Origin: an archaeon
GTDB lineage: Archaea > Aenigmatarchaeota > Aenigmatarchaeia > GW2011-AR5
Length of the DNA: 64,000 nucleotides
Direction: 5' to 3'
Assembly: GCA_028279825.1 (NCBI GenBank)
Contig: JANQNA010000007.1
Span: forward strand, 25,409 to 89,408
Shown one piece after another: positions 15,504-23,304 of the stretch. The notes under the pieces are model-generated. The model was not told the origin of the DNA, did no database searches, and was given only the letters and a program-made list of their open reading frames with translations. The number at the start of each line of letters is the position of its first letter. Position 1 is the stretch's first letter. A program made the position numbers and the translations under genes.

Positions 15504-16523
15504 ATGCTTCCCGGTTCCTATATATTCTCAACAGCCGGTGATCACGTTGACGAGAATTTCTACTATGTTACCGGCCTAAGTAAAATAAGGCAGGTTAGCG
15601 GTGCTGTTATTGTTACGAAGAAAGGTAATGTTGTTCTTACCAATATACTTGAGCACGGTCTCTTCAAAGGGAAGAAAATAATACTGAAAGAAAGGAAAGA
15701 CACCATAAAGGCTTTTCGAAAGTATACAGGAAAGACAGTCGGGTTGAATTTTTCTTCAATGAGTGCCAACGAGTTGAAACTTTACAGAAAACTCCTGAAA
15801 GGCAAAAAAATTGTTGACATATCCAAGGATATGTTTGAAAAAAGATCTGTTAAAACCCGGGAAGAGATCAAAAAGATAAAACATGCATGCAAAATCACAA
15901 CAGATGTTTTGGATGATATTGATAAACTTCTTAAAAAAAGTAAAACGGAAAAAGATCTTGCCATGGAACTCGAATGTGCCGCGCGGAGAAACGGGGCTGA
16001 AGCCATATCATTCGCCACAATTGTGGCTGCAGGCAAGGGCAGCGCGCTTCCTCACTATGCGTTGCATTCAAAGAAAATCGGGAAAGGTCTGCTGCTGATA
16101 GACTTTGGCGTTGTTCACGACGGTTATTGTTCAGATATAACAAGAACGTTCTGCGTGGGCAGGGCTGATCAAAGAACCCAATACGTTTACAAAAGTGTGT
16201 ATTCAGCACAGCAGGCCGCCATGAAAAAGGTAAAGTCCGGTGCGAAAGCCAGTGATGTTCATAATGCAGCCAGTCGCGTCCTGAAGGACACTTTAGGCCA
16301 GGAACTTGTTCACAGTCTTGGCCATGGACTAGGTATAGAAGTTCATGACTGTTTTGGAGTCAACCAAAAGTCAAAACTTGTTCTGAAGAATAATATGGTA
16401 ATGACAGTAGAACCAGGCTACTACAATAAAGCATGGGGCGGAATAAGAATAGAGGATGATGTAGTAGTCAGACATAGTGCTTTGCAGTTAAGCAAAGCGC
16501 CAAATGAGATAATAGAAATCTAG
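15504..16523 (+). CDS. M24-family Xaa-Pro aminopeptidase
   Basis: Metallopeptidase (339 aa) of the Xaa-Pro dipeptidase/aminopeptidase family cleaving X-Pro bonds. An N-terminal creatinase-like domain (~1-115) is followed by the pita-bread domain with its full dinuclear ligand set: LIDFGVVHDGYCSDITRTF (two Asp), HSLGHGLGIEVHD (His), VEPGYY (Glu) and GGIRIEDDVVV (Glu). It has an excellent GAGGAGGGA ribosome-binding site overlapping the end of the M1 gene. The two peptidases are clearly co-expressed and probably complete peptide degradation after the proteasome. Confidence 0.93.
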   Translation: MLPGSYIFSTAGDHVDENFYYVTGLSKIRQVSGAVIVTKKGNVVLTNILEHGLFKGKKIILKERKDTIKAFRKYTGKTVGLNFSSMSANELKLYRKLLKGKKIVDISKDMFEKRSVKTREEIKKIKHACKITTDVLDDIDKLLKKSKTEKDLAMELECAARRNGAEAISFATIVAAGKGSALPHYALHSKKIGKGLLLIDFGVVHDGYCSDITRTFCVGRADQRTQYVYKSVYSAQQAAMKKVKSGAKASDVHNAASRVLKDTLGQELVHSLGHGLGIEVHDCFGVNQKSKLVLKNNMVMTVEPGYYNKAWGGIRIEDDVVVRHSALQLSKAPNEIIEI

Positions 16524-16666
16524 TCATCTAACATCTGGGGCCTTGCTGCTTTGTCTTTCTTGACATAAACCACGTCACCGCACAGATCACAGTGAGCTTC
16601 AAAGAATTTCACTGTCTCTAATCCCGGTCTCATTTCTCTATTACAGCATTTTGGTAGTTTTTCCAT
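16520..16666 (-). CDS. Small zinc-ribbon protein (48 aa, not in ORF track)
   Basis: A leftward ORF below the track cutoff, with GAGGTG before the ATG. It reads MEKLPKCCNREMRPGLETVKFFEAHCDLCGDVVYVKKDKAARP..., giving a treble-clef or zinc-ribbon-like arrangement of CC (7-8) and CDLCG (27-30). The composition, ribosome-binding site and paired cysteines make it convincing. Its stop codon overlaps the M24 gene's stop by 4 nt, tail to tail. Its 5' leader contains competing inverted repeats (see 16687-16719). Function unknown; small zinc ribbons often bind RNA or ribosomes. Confidence 0.7.
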   Translation of the reverse strand: MEKLPKCCNREMRPGLETVKFFEAHCDLCGDVVYVKKDKAARPQMLDD

Positions 16667-16686
16667 TTTATACACCTCTTGTTTGA

Positions 16687-16719
16687 AAACGTCAAGGCCT
16701 TAGACGTTCTTTGAACGTC
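16687..16719 (-). promoter_or_regulatory. Competing inverted repeats in zinc-ribbon gene leader
   Basis: GACGTTC-TTT-GAACGTC (16703-16719) is a perfect 7-bp hairpin. A third arm, AACGTC (about 16689-16694), can pair with the GACGTT of that hairpin. The three arms cannot all pair at once, giving two exclusive structures just before the ribosome-binding site of the leftward 48-aa gene. This looks like an RNA switch or a protein-binding operator, though the promoter position is unknown. Confidence 0.35.
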
Positions 16720-17030
16720 ATTCTGCCCAGCGTTGATTCGTTATTTTTATTTCGTTTGTTAACCCCTGAATAATCAAAGATAGCTTGGTTGACGGCTGAA
16801 AGGTCCTCTGTCGCGCCTTAGAACAGGATCATACCCACATCACAGTGTTGTACACTTATCGATGCGAGCTGACACATAGATCATGCTATCAAAGTTAGAT
16901 ATAGCCCACGAATTATGTATATTTTGCATGATCTCCACTATGTGATTCTTGGGGCCGGATCCTTAAATATATTTTTTGCTACAGAAATTTTTACTGTTAA
17001 GTTACAAACCATACCACTCATGGCGCACAT
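16720..17030. other. Gene-free 310 bp, possible small RNA
   Basis: No credible ORF was found (ORF 16915-17181 is a shadow of dnaG). Base composition is more balanced than other intergenic DNA here, with stretches such as GGTTGACGGCTGAAAGGTCC and GTCGCGCCTTAGAACAGG. This is unusual for spacer in an AT-leaning genome and compatible with a structured RNA on either strand. I could not match tRNA, SRP RNA or a convincing C/D or H/ACA box set. Confidence 0.3.
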
Positions 17031-18191
17031 TTACTGTTTCATGCTTTCCATTGTTATGATTCTTACGTTTCCTGCCTCAATTCTCTCTTTCAGGCCCATT
17101 GCTGCTATAATAGCTATTCCTTTCTTTCTTGCCATGTCAGCCATGGTCTGGCTTACCTTGCCATCTACAACCATAGCGTAAATGTTGTTGTAGTCGTTTA
17201 TCATTTCAGGCAGTTGTGCAAGTGGAATTTTGCTTATTACCTGCTGGTTCTTGTCGATAAGATAAGCAGCTCTTGTACCTACAAGGTCTTCCAGAAGATC
17301 CTTGAAGAAATCAATGCTGTCACCGCCTACTTCTTCAGGTTCACTGACCTCTTCCTTTACCTCTATTTTCTTGTCAGAAGCCTGGTCCAGGGGAACCTTT
17401 TCACGCAAAGCCTTGAAGATCTCCTTTTTGGAAAGCTCTTCTACTTCCTTGCCTTCTTCAGCACGTGCGACGAAATCAAGGTCTGCAACGCTGCGCAGTT
17501 TCTTGAGATCTAAATCGCCACCACGATCACCGTCCAGAAATGCAGTTGTTATTTTCTTCTTGATAAGATCAACAGCTGCCGGTGGAACTTTTGAACCTTC
17601 AATTGCTACGCCATTTCTTATTCCGTTCTTCAGAAGGTTAATCACATCGGCACGGCCTTCTACGACGATTATCTCCTCGCTTGTTTCTATATCAGGTCCG
17701 CTTGCAAGTCCGTTGTAGTTGCATACTTCCCAACCTCTGACAGACTCCTTGATCGAATCGGCCATTTTCTGGGAATCCTGCATACCCGTGCTGTCCATCA
17801 TTGCGCGTAAGATTTCTTTGGCGCGGTCAACAACATAACGTCTTTTCTGACTTCTCACGTCTTCTACCTTTGTGACCTCTACTTCAGCGTCACAAGGACC
17901 TACCTTGTCGATAGTTTCCAAAGATGAAGCGATCAAAGCTGTTTCAGAAGCGTCCAAAGAAGACGGAATTATAATGTCTGCTGAGGACTTTCCCCTGTTT
18001 GTTTTAACATTAACCTCTATCCTGCCTATTCTTCCTGTCTGCTGTAATTCCCGAAGATCCAGCTCTGAACCTAATAGTCCTTCTGTTTGTCCGAAAATTG
18101 CTCCTATCACGTCTGGTCTTTCAACTACTCCCTTAGCCTGCATCCTGGAGTAAACCATATACTTTGCGAAATTCTGTGCCAATTTGGCCAT
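17031..18191 (-). CDS. dnaG: Archaeal DnaG-type primase
   Basis: TOPRIM primase homologue of the archaeal type (386 aa), known in archaea both for primer synthesis and as an RNA exosome subunit. The N-terminus (YMVYSRMQAKGVVERPDVIGAIFGQTEGLLGSELDLRELQQTGRIGRIEV) is the conserved archaeal DnaG domain. The TOPRIM core follows: EEIIVVEGRADVINLLKNGIRNGVAIEG with the catalytic Glu, and TTAFLDGDRGGDLDLKKL with the DxD. After an acidic linker (EVKEEVSEPEEVGGD) there is a C-terminal region starting SIDFFKDLLEDLVGTRAAYLID. AGGAGGTTGGT gives a strong ribosome-binding site. No zinc-binding domain of bacterial type is present, as expected. Confidence 0.95.
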   Translation of the reverse strand: MAKLAQNFAKYMVYSRMQAKGVVERPDVIGAIFGQTEGLLGSELDLRELQQTGRIGRIEVNVKTNRGKSSADIIIPSSLDASETALIASSLETIDKVGPCDAEVEVTKVEDVRSQKRRYVVDRAKEILRAMMDSTGMQDSQKMADSIKESVRGWEVCNYNGLASGPDIETSEEIIVVEGRADVINLLKNGIRNGVAIEGSKVPPAAVDLIKKKITTAFLDGDRGGDLDLKKLRSVADLDFVARAEEGKEVEELSKKEIFKALREKVPLDQASDKKIEVKEEVSEPEEVGGDSIDFFKDLLEDLVGTRAAYLIDKNQQVISKIPLAQLPEMINDYNNIYAMVVDGKVSQTMADMARKKGIAIIAAMGLKERIEAGNVRIITMESMKQ

Positions 18192-18353
18192 AATACCAAC
18201 CTCCTAAACATCTTTCGATGTTAATCTGTTTTGGAAGAACTAGCTACGTATAACCTTTGCCTTATTCATTGGTAAGTATGATATCATAACTATCCTTCCT
18301 GCTATGATAGAGAAGCAAATGTTTTTAAGCTTGAGGGCTTTTTATACCCTAAA

Positions 18354-18734
18354 TTAGTATTTTCTTACTTGAAGCCAAAAATGAAATAGAAGTATAGTTA
18401 TTATCCATGTCGCGACGGGTGCCAAGACGTGGATATCTGCCCCTGATATGTATGAATAAGTCCATATTATCGAAATAATCAAGAACACTATTCCCAGTAG
18501 CAGTGGATTATACCATCCCTTCCATTTGAAGTCTTTTGCTTCTTTTTCCGTCTTTGGTATGTTCCTTGGAAACAAAGCAAAAGCAACTGTCAACAATGGC
18601 ACAGTTATTACTATTGTTAGTAATAGACCTGTTCCGCTCCATTGATCATAAAATCTTCGGATAATAGTGTTGGCAATGGCCAATACCACAAAAATTCCGA
18701 TTATCAGTGCCGTGTTTCTCTTCATAATTATCAT
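18354..18734 (-). CDS. Small multi-pass membrane protein
   Basis: A 126-aa hydrophobic protein with about four transmembrane helices: NTALIIGIFVVLAIANTII, GLLLTIVITVPLLTVAFALF, NPLLLGIVFLIISIIWTYSYI and VLAPVATWIITILLFHFW, with a basic/acidic cytoplasmic loop (KTEKEAKDFKWKGW) between the second and third. Its start overlaps the stop of hjc (ATGA), so the two are coupled. An alternative ATG three codons in is possible. No family recognised. Confidence 0.7.
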   Translation of the reverse strand: MIIMKRNTALIIGIFVVLAIANTIIRRFYDQWSGTGLLLTIVITVPLLTVAFALFPRNIPKTEKEAKDFKWKGWYNPLLLGIVFLIISIIWTYSYISGADIHVLAPVATWIITILLFHFWLQVRKY

Positions 18735-19102
18735 ATATCCAGAATGCTTATACCTTTGTCTTCGATGAATTTCTTGCCAATATTTCCCCCATTCGCGACT
18801 ACGTCGCTCAGGTGTAAAAATTTCCAGTCTTTTCTTGATTGTTTGCAGCCGATATAGGCTGTCGCGCCTGCTTTATTGGCCCATTGTGTCAGTTCATCGA
18901 GCTGTTCGGCTCTTACAGTAAAGGCAGATTCCCTGGATTTACACTCTATGACAATCAATTTTCCGTCTTTTGCAGCAATTACATCCGGGCTTGGAAGGCC
19001 TATGCGGCCTGATCTCGGGGCACGTATTGTCATGTAACCCATTTCTGCCAATTTATGTGTTAATGAGCGCTCAGCGCGATATCCTTTGGCATATGATCTC
19101 AT
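18731..19102 (-). CDS. hjc: Holliday junction resolvase Hjc
   Basis: Archaeal Holliday-junction endonuclease, 123 aa, resolving four-way junctions after recombination. The PD-(D/E)XK nuclease signature is complete: GYRAERSLTHKLAEMGYMTIRAPRSG (Glu), SPDVIAAKDGKLIVIECKSR (Asp; ExK). I start at MRSYAKGYRAERS, which makes a 4-nt ATGA overlap with the upstream coiled-coil gene; the track's MFTCFK extension is probably untranslated. Coupling with a coiled-coil protein and DnaG nearby fits a replication/repair neighbourhood. Confidence 0.93.
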   Translation of the reverse strand: MRSYAKGYRAERSLTHKLAEMGYMTIRAPRSGRIGLPSPDVIAAKDGKLIVIECKSRESAFTVRAEQLDELTQWANKAGATAYIGCKQSRKDWKFLHLSDVVANGGNIGKKFIEDKGISILDI

Positions 19103-20238
19103 GCGACATTGCCTCCAACCAGCTTTGAAGCAAGTAAACATAAATCCGTCCGTGTTTTCGAAATTTCTGAATTATAATCGTTGAATTTTTCCTGGGATTC
19201 ATCCATGATTTTACCCGATTTCTTTATTTGGGACTCAAGATCCTGAATCTCTAAATCTTTGGCCATTTTCTTGGCCTCCAGGCTTTCATTTTGTTTCTTG
19301 AATTTCTCATGTTCTGTGCCCAAAATGTTTAGCGCGTCAGCCAGATCATCACGTACAACGCGCAAGTATATGGAACCGCCTACAACCGTCTCTATCTTCT
19401 TTTTCATTTCATCCACCTGACCTTCCAATGCCTGTGCTGCCTGTTTTGTGAGGTCAACTATCCTGATTTCCGAATCTTGCAACAGTGCGTTACTTGGGGA
19501 TTTTATGTATTCTTCCAGGAGTGGTTCTTTTGTATCGGAATCGTGCAGATATTTTTTGTACAGTTTCTGTAAAGACAAAAAGGAGTCTATTTCCTGCCTA
19601 AGTGACGAGGCTTTGCGCCTGGCTTCTGCCAGAATTGTCTCGTCAACCTGTCCGGGTTCTATGGAAGATATTTGACTGAGCCTGAGCTTCAGATCTTCTA
19701 TTTTTTCCTCATTTACTATTCGTTCCGCCTGGATTTTCCCCTTTTCTTCCTCAAGATCACGGATCTTTTTGTAAAACCTCACAGCCTTACGGTAATCAGT
19801 GGTCTCGTCTTTTGCTTTTTCTAACAATGACTCTATAGAACGAACCTTCTTCAGGACAGGCTGGAATGACTCTTCAAAGAACACCTTGATATACATTATC
19901 TGTTTTTGGGTTAGACCGCCTATACCGTTCAAAGTTGCCCTTACATCATCAAGATAATTATCTGACTCGGAATTTAACACTTTCAGCTGGTTGTTTGTGA
20001 CGGAACAAAACCTGTTTTTTATCTGTTCCGCCCCTTTGTGATTGTTCAAAGCATGACTTTCTTCAAAGGTTTTGACAAGATCTGCCAATACATCCATCTC
20101 TTTGGCTACGTCCACGGCAGTTTTTTTGTACTTTTCCCTATGTTCGCCTTCTGCCTCTGCGAGTCGTTTAGCTATCAAATCCATGGCCTGTTGTAATGTA
20201 TAATTTTCTTCCTTCTTGAATCTAGAGAAAAATCCCAT
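19099..20238 (-). CDS. Coiled-coil protein upstream of Hjc
   Basis: A 379-aa almost wholly helical protein with long heptad-like stretches (RKAVRFYKKIRDLEEEKGKIQAERIVNEEKIEDLKLRLSQI; KFKKQNESLEAKKMAKDLEIQDLESQIKKSGKIMDE). There is no membrane segment and no ATPase motif, so it is not an SMC or Rad50, though the register is similar. The N-terminus MGFFSRFKKEENYTLQQA is basic-aromatic. It is translationally coupled to hjc by an ATGA overlap, which suggests a structural partner in junction processing or chromosome organisation. A TTAAAATAT box is ~27 nt upstream. Confidence 0.75.
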   Translation of the reverse strand: MGFFSRFKKEENYTLQQAMDLIAKRLAEAEGEHREKYKKTAVDVAKEMDVLADLVKTFEESHALNNHKGAEQIKNRFCSVTNNQLKVLNSESDNYLDDVRATLNGIGGLTQKQIMYIKVFFEESFQPVLKKVRSIESLLEKAKDETTDYRKAVRFYKKIRDLEEEKGKIQAERIVNEEKIEDLKLRLSQISSIEPGQVDETILAEARRKASSLRQEIDSFLSLQKLYKKYLHDSDTKEPLLEEYIKSPSNALLQDSEIRIVDLTKQAAQALEGQVDEMKKKIETVVGGSIYLRVVRDDLADALNILGTEHEKFKKQNESLEAKKMAKDLEIQDLESQIKKSGKIMDESQEKFNDYNSEISKTRTDLCLLASKLVGGNVA

Positions 20239-20289
20239 AGATAATACTTAGACATTAGATATTTTAACGCGTTTTCACATAATTCATAA

Positions 20290-20475
20290 ATGTTCTCAAA
20301 GAAATGCGCTGTTTGTAAACGCCAAGCAAAGATAACCAAAATATTACCTGTTTACGGGTATACTACCGATCAAAAAAGACATTTTTGCACAGAGAAGCAT
20401 GCCGAGGCCTTTGAAAACGCCCATAAAACAGCCCTGGAGCATCATGTGCCCGGCTGTCGCACGTGCTACAAGTAA
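20290..20475 (+). CDS. TRASH/MYM-like small zinc-finger protein
   Basis: A 61-aa cysteine-rich protein: KKCAVCKRQAKITKILPVYGYTTDQKRHFCTEKHAEAFENAHKTALEHHVPGCRTCYK. CAVC and FCTEKHAEAFE recall the TRASH/MYM treble-clef fold (CxxC...FCSxxCxxxF, with His replacing one Cys here). A second CRTC pair closes the protein. Such small zinc domains bind metal, DNA or protein. Divergent from the coiled-coil/hjc operon by about 50 bp. Confidence 0.65.
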   Translation: MFSKKCAVCKRQAKITKILPVYGYTTDQKRHFCTEKHAEAFENAHKTALEHHVPGCRTCYK

Positions 20476-20502
20476 TTTAAACATTCTGGGTAAACTAGGG
20501 GA

Positions 20503-21126
20503 ATGGGTCATTTATTCCTGGATATAGAGACGTATGCTGCAAATGGAAATGAACAGACAGCACTTAATCCGTATCATGCTGATTCGAAGATACTTCTGAT
20601 AGCTTACAATTACTACAACTCTTTCAGGCCGCCGGTTATAGCGGATGTGAAGCCGCCTACTTTCCTGAAGGAATGGGAGTTAGGAGAAAGGGAGATGTTG
20701 AGACAGTTTTTGGAAATGCTGAGAATAACGCAGAAAGCTGACCCTCATATGAAGTTTCACGGATTTAATATTCTCAAATTCGATTTACCGTTTTTGTTCG
20801 GCAGGATGAAAAACCACAACCTCACGGAAGAACATGAACTGCATGAATTGCTGTTCAGGCCTTTCGGGCACGATATGATGCAGTTAAGTTCAATAGTATC
20901 AGATGAAACAAGAGTAAAAGAGCAGCTATGGGGAATAAGCCAGAAAGACGCGAACAAGTTCTTTGGTATACAGGTGAAGGAAGGAACAGGCCTTGACTGT
21001 TCAAGACATTATGATAACAAGGACTATGAGAAAATCATGCATTACTGCCAGCAGGAATTTACTTTTGAGCAGCTGTTAAATTCGTTTTATCTATATGCTA
21101 AAAGATTGAAAGAAGGTAAGGATTAG
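20503..21126 (+). CDS. DEDD-type 3'-5' exonuclease-like protein
   Basis: A 207-aa RNase H-fold exonuclease resembling the stand-alone proofreading domain of PolB. Motif I is LFLDIETYA (DxE), motif II is FHGFNILKFDLPFLFGRM (NxxxFD), and motif III lies in DYEKIMHYCQQEFTFEQL, where the usual YxxxD is YCQQE. The conserved order and spacing support the family. The D-to-E change in the last ligand could reduce activity. A TTTAAACAT box lies about 25 nt before the ATG, predicting a leaderless mRNA. Its 3' end overlaps the convergent 21123 gene by 4 nt. Could act in DNA repair or trimming. Confidence 0.8.
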   Translation: MGHLFLDIETYAANGNEQTALNPYHADSKILLIAYNYYNSFRPPVIADVKPPTFLKEWELGEREMLRQFLEMLRITQKADPHMKFHGFNILKFDLPFLFGRMKNHNLTEEHELHELLFRPFGHDMMQLSSIVSDETRVKEQLWGISQKDANKFFGIQVKEGTGLDCSRHYDNKDYEKIMHYCQQEFTFEQLLNSFYLYAKRLKEGKD

Positions 21127-21422
21127 TAATTAACACGGACTGTCCTATCTACGTCACTTGCCACTTTAGCGTCCTTTGCAAACTGGGCGCATTCTGCTTC
21201 CCACTCTTCGAATGGAACACTTCTTCCTTGTAATAACCTAAGGGCATCTGCTTCACGTTCCGGTATAGAACCCATAAGTATTACAGCAGGGTTACCTTCT
21301 CTGAGCTTTTTTTCTCTGTCTACTTTTGGATAAATATGAGCCGTTGCCTTTGCGCCGTCTACATATCCTTTCATTTCTCTGCCAATTCTTTCTCTGATAC
21401 ATTCGTAGCTTTTTTCTATCAT
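21123..21422 (-). CDS. Orphan protein downstream of the repeat/nuclease gene
   Basis: A 99-aa soluble protein (KGYVDGAKATAHIYPKVDREKKLREGNPAVILMGSIPEREADALRLLQGRSVPFEEWEAECAQFAKDAKV) of no recognised family. AAGTGATA provides a ribosome-binding site overlapping the end of the upstream 21427 gene, 4 nt away, so it is co-translated with that putative nuclease. Predominantly helical. No catalytic motif seen. Confidence 0.6.
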   Translation of the reverse strand: MIEKSYECIRERIGREMKGYVDGAKATAHIYPKVDREKKLREGNPAVILMGSIPEREADALRLLQGRSVPFEEWEAECAQFAKDAKVASDVDRTVRVNY

Positions 21423-21426
21423 ATTA

Positions 21427-22701
21427 TCACTTCAAATGGTTCTGTATTCTCTTCAGGGATTGATCTATCTCACTTTGCAATCCTCTTAAAGTTGATTCAA
21501 TAGAGTCCACAGCTGTGTTTATGGTACGTGCTTTTTTTATTGCTTGGTCTATTGCCAGGCTTTTTTCCAGAAGGAAAACAACTTCTGCCTGGATTTTGTC
21601 TATTGGTATTGTTTCGTGATTCTTTCGACCGGATTCCATCATCAGTCGTGCAACATGATAAGCGTAGTACAGGCCATTGCCGTCCATTGAAGTTATAATG
21701 TAATTCCTCGATATTCTACAAGGACGTAGCTTTGATGGTAATTGTTCAGAGTTTTTGAAGACGAAAATACCACACTCTGCTTTACGGTTCTCCATTGCTT
21801 CCTGGATCTCTTGTATTGTCTTGTTTACAGAATAATTCATAGCGTCCTTTGCTTCGACAACTATTCTCTCTTCGTCAGATTCGCGGAGTGTTATTACAAA
21901 ATCGCCTGTCTTGCCTATAGTGCCTGTTACTTTTGAAGTATCGCGAACTGTGTCACCATGTGCGTTGGTTATCTCGTGCAGAACGTCCATAATCCGTTCC
22001 TCAAATAAACCGCCCTTCTGGGTGGATTTCTCTAAGACGGCCTGTTCAGCTCTTGTTGTGACGATCTTTTCACTCAAATCGGCTATATTCTTGGACATTT
22101 CCTCGCGAAGCAGGTTTACAGGTGAACCAGGTCGTGCCGGATCTAATAGCTGTTTAATCTTTCCCTTATCAACATCAAAGTTCTCTGACAACTTGTCAGC
22201 AAACTGGCTCATTGAGCTGGACTTGGAGTTAAGATCAAAGTGTTTGTCCATCATTTGTCTGACTGTGCCTTGCTCTGAGAAGTATGAATCCATGTTCTTC
22301 AGCATGCCGCCAACAGGCGAACTTGGATTGTTAGGATCAAATGTAGTGTTCATTATATTCCTTACAACACCATTTTCGTCGTTGAAATACTCCTCCAACT
22401 GATTAGCCAATTTGAACATTGGAGAATCTGTGTTGGACGAATCAAACAATCTCTCAACACGATCGTGCTGTTCTGTAAATTTTCTTTCCATTTCCGTCAG
22501 AAACTGGTTGAATCTTTTGTCAATATAGTCAATGTTCATGCCTGTACTCATGCCGCGTAGGCCGATAGCGCCTACGGACAAGGCCTTTTCCAAAGCCGCC
22601 TCTTTGTCATCATGGTCTTCTAGAAAGTTAAACAGTTCGTCATTACGTATGGTCAAATCCTTGATTATAATCTCGCGCGTATCCTTGTTAAGACGAATCA
22701 T
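21427..22701 (-). CDS. Repeat-containing protein with PD-(D/E)XK-like domain
   Basis: A 424-aa protein. The middle (~85-205) contains three to four ~34-aa units, such as LFDSSNTDSPMFKLANQLEEYF, TFDPNNPSSPVGGMLKNMDSYF and HFDLNSKSSSMSQFADKLSENF, each followed by a V/I-R/K-x(I/M)-M-type helix. The C-terminal half holds a restriction-endonuclease-like core, GKTGDFVITLRESDEERIVVEAKDAMN (D...ExK), then IQEIQEAMENRKAECGIFVF, similar in style to DUF2130/Mrr-type proteins. I start at MIRLNKD because a TATA-like AAATATAT lies ~25 nt upstream. Probably a DNA-associated nuclease or inactive relative; role unknown. Confidence 0.7.
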   Translation of the reverse strand: MIRLNKDTREIIIKDLTIRNDELFNFLEDHDDKEAALEKALSVGAIGLRGMSTGMNIDYIDKRFNQFLTEMERKFTEQHDRVERLFDSSNTDSPMFKLANQLEEYFNDENGVVRNIMNTTFDPNNPSSPVGGMLKNMDSYFSEQGTVRQMMDKHFDLNSKSSSMSQFADKLSENFDVDKGKIKQLLDPARPGSPVNLLREEMSKNIADLSEKIVTTRAEQAVLEKSTQKGGLFEERIMDVLHEITNAHGDTVRDTSKVTGTIGKTGDFVITLRESDEERIVVEAKDAMNYSVNKTIQEIQEAMENRKAECGIFVFKNSEQLPSKLRPCRISRNYIITSMDGNGLYYAYHVARLMMESGRKNHETIPIDKIQAEVVFLLEKSLAIDQAIKKARTINTAVDSIESTLRGLQSEIDQSLKRIQNHLK

Positions 22702-22762
22702 ACCACTAATACTGCACAAATATATTTAATTGCCTTAAAAAGATTTCTGTCAAGGACTGGAT

Positions 22763-23014
22763 ATGCTTCCGGGAATAGATAGTTATGCCGTAGCATCGAC
22801 AGAGGCTGCGAAAGCGTATAGAAGATTGAGTGCATGCAGCCCTGACTCCAGACTTCTTGTGCTTGTAGAATTTCAGGGTAATACAGCTGTTTTTAACGCT
22901 GGGAGATTCCAGGAATTCTATGCCGGATTCTGCACAGATCTAGATACTACAAAAGGTATGGAAAGATATCGTGATGCTATGAACGCTGAAGCTGACAAAG
23001 CGGAGGGTAAATAA
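22763..23014 (+). CDS. Small orphan protein, tandem paralogue 1
   Basis: An 83-aa acidic, helical protein (STEAAKAYRRLSACSPDSRLLVLVEFQGNTAVFNAGRFQEFY...). It shares a layout with the next gene: AY(R/E)RLS, a short beta stretch, VF(N)AxRxF, then a helical tail with MNAEADKAEG / LNTAAEVAED. The stop overlaps the start of the next gene (TAATG). Family unknown; probably a tandem duplication. Confidence 0.55.
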   Translation: MLPGIDSYAVASTEAAKAYRRLSACSPDSRLLVLVEFQGNTAVFNAGRFQEFYAGFCTDLDTTKGMERYRDAMNAEADKAEGK

Positions 23015-23304
23015 TGCTACGCGACTGGGAAAGAAACAGGGCTATAGAAGATGTAAGAGCTGCGTATGAGAGATTATCGCTTGTACGGGAAGACCATTTT
23101 TTGCTTAAAGAATTGACTTATGCAGGTGAAGGCGGTATTGTTTTTGCCAATCGCCCAGGATTCGACAAAACATACGGAGCAGATGACGTTGAATCGTTCA
23201 GAAAATACGCTGCTGCTCTAAACACGGCTGCAGAGGTAGCAGAAGATGCTGAACTTCTCAAGGGTGGTATGAGACCCAACATAACCGAAATTGTTGATGA
23301 ATAA
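23014..23304 (+). CDS. Small orphan protein, tandem paralogue 2
   Basis: A 96-aa protein (IEDVRAAYERLSLVREDHFLLKELTYAGEGGIVFANRPGFDKTYG...) with the same pattern as the preceding gene and a one-nt TAATG coupling to it. No motif indicates function. It ends one nt before the stop of the convergent helicase gene. Confidence 0.55.
   Translation: MLRDWERNRAIEDVRAAYERLSLVREDHFLLKELTYAGEGGIVFANRPGFDKTYGADDVESFRKYAAALNTAAEVAEDAELLKGGMRPNITEIVDE

Noticed and set aside
16915-17181. 88-aa plus-strand ORF
   Set aside because: Most of it is antisense to dnaG and it has no ribosome-binding site.
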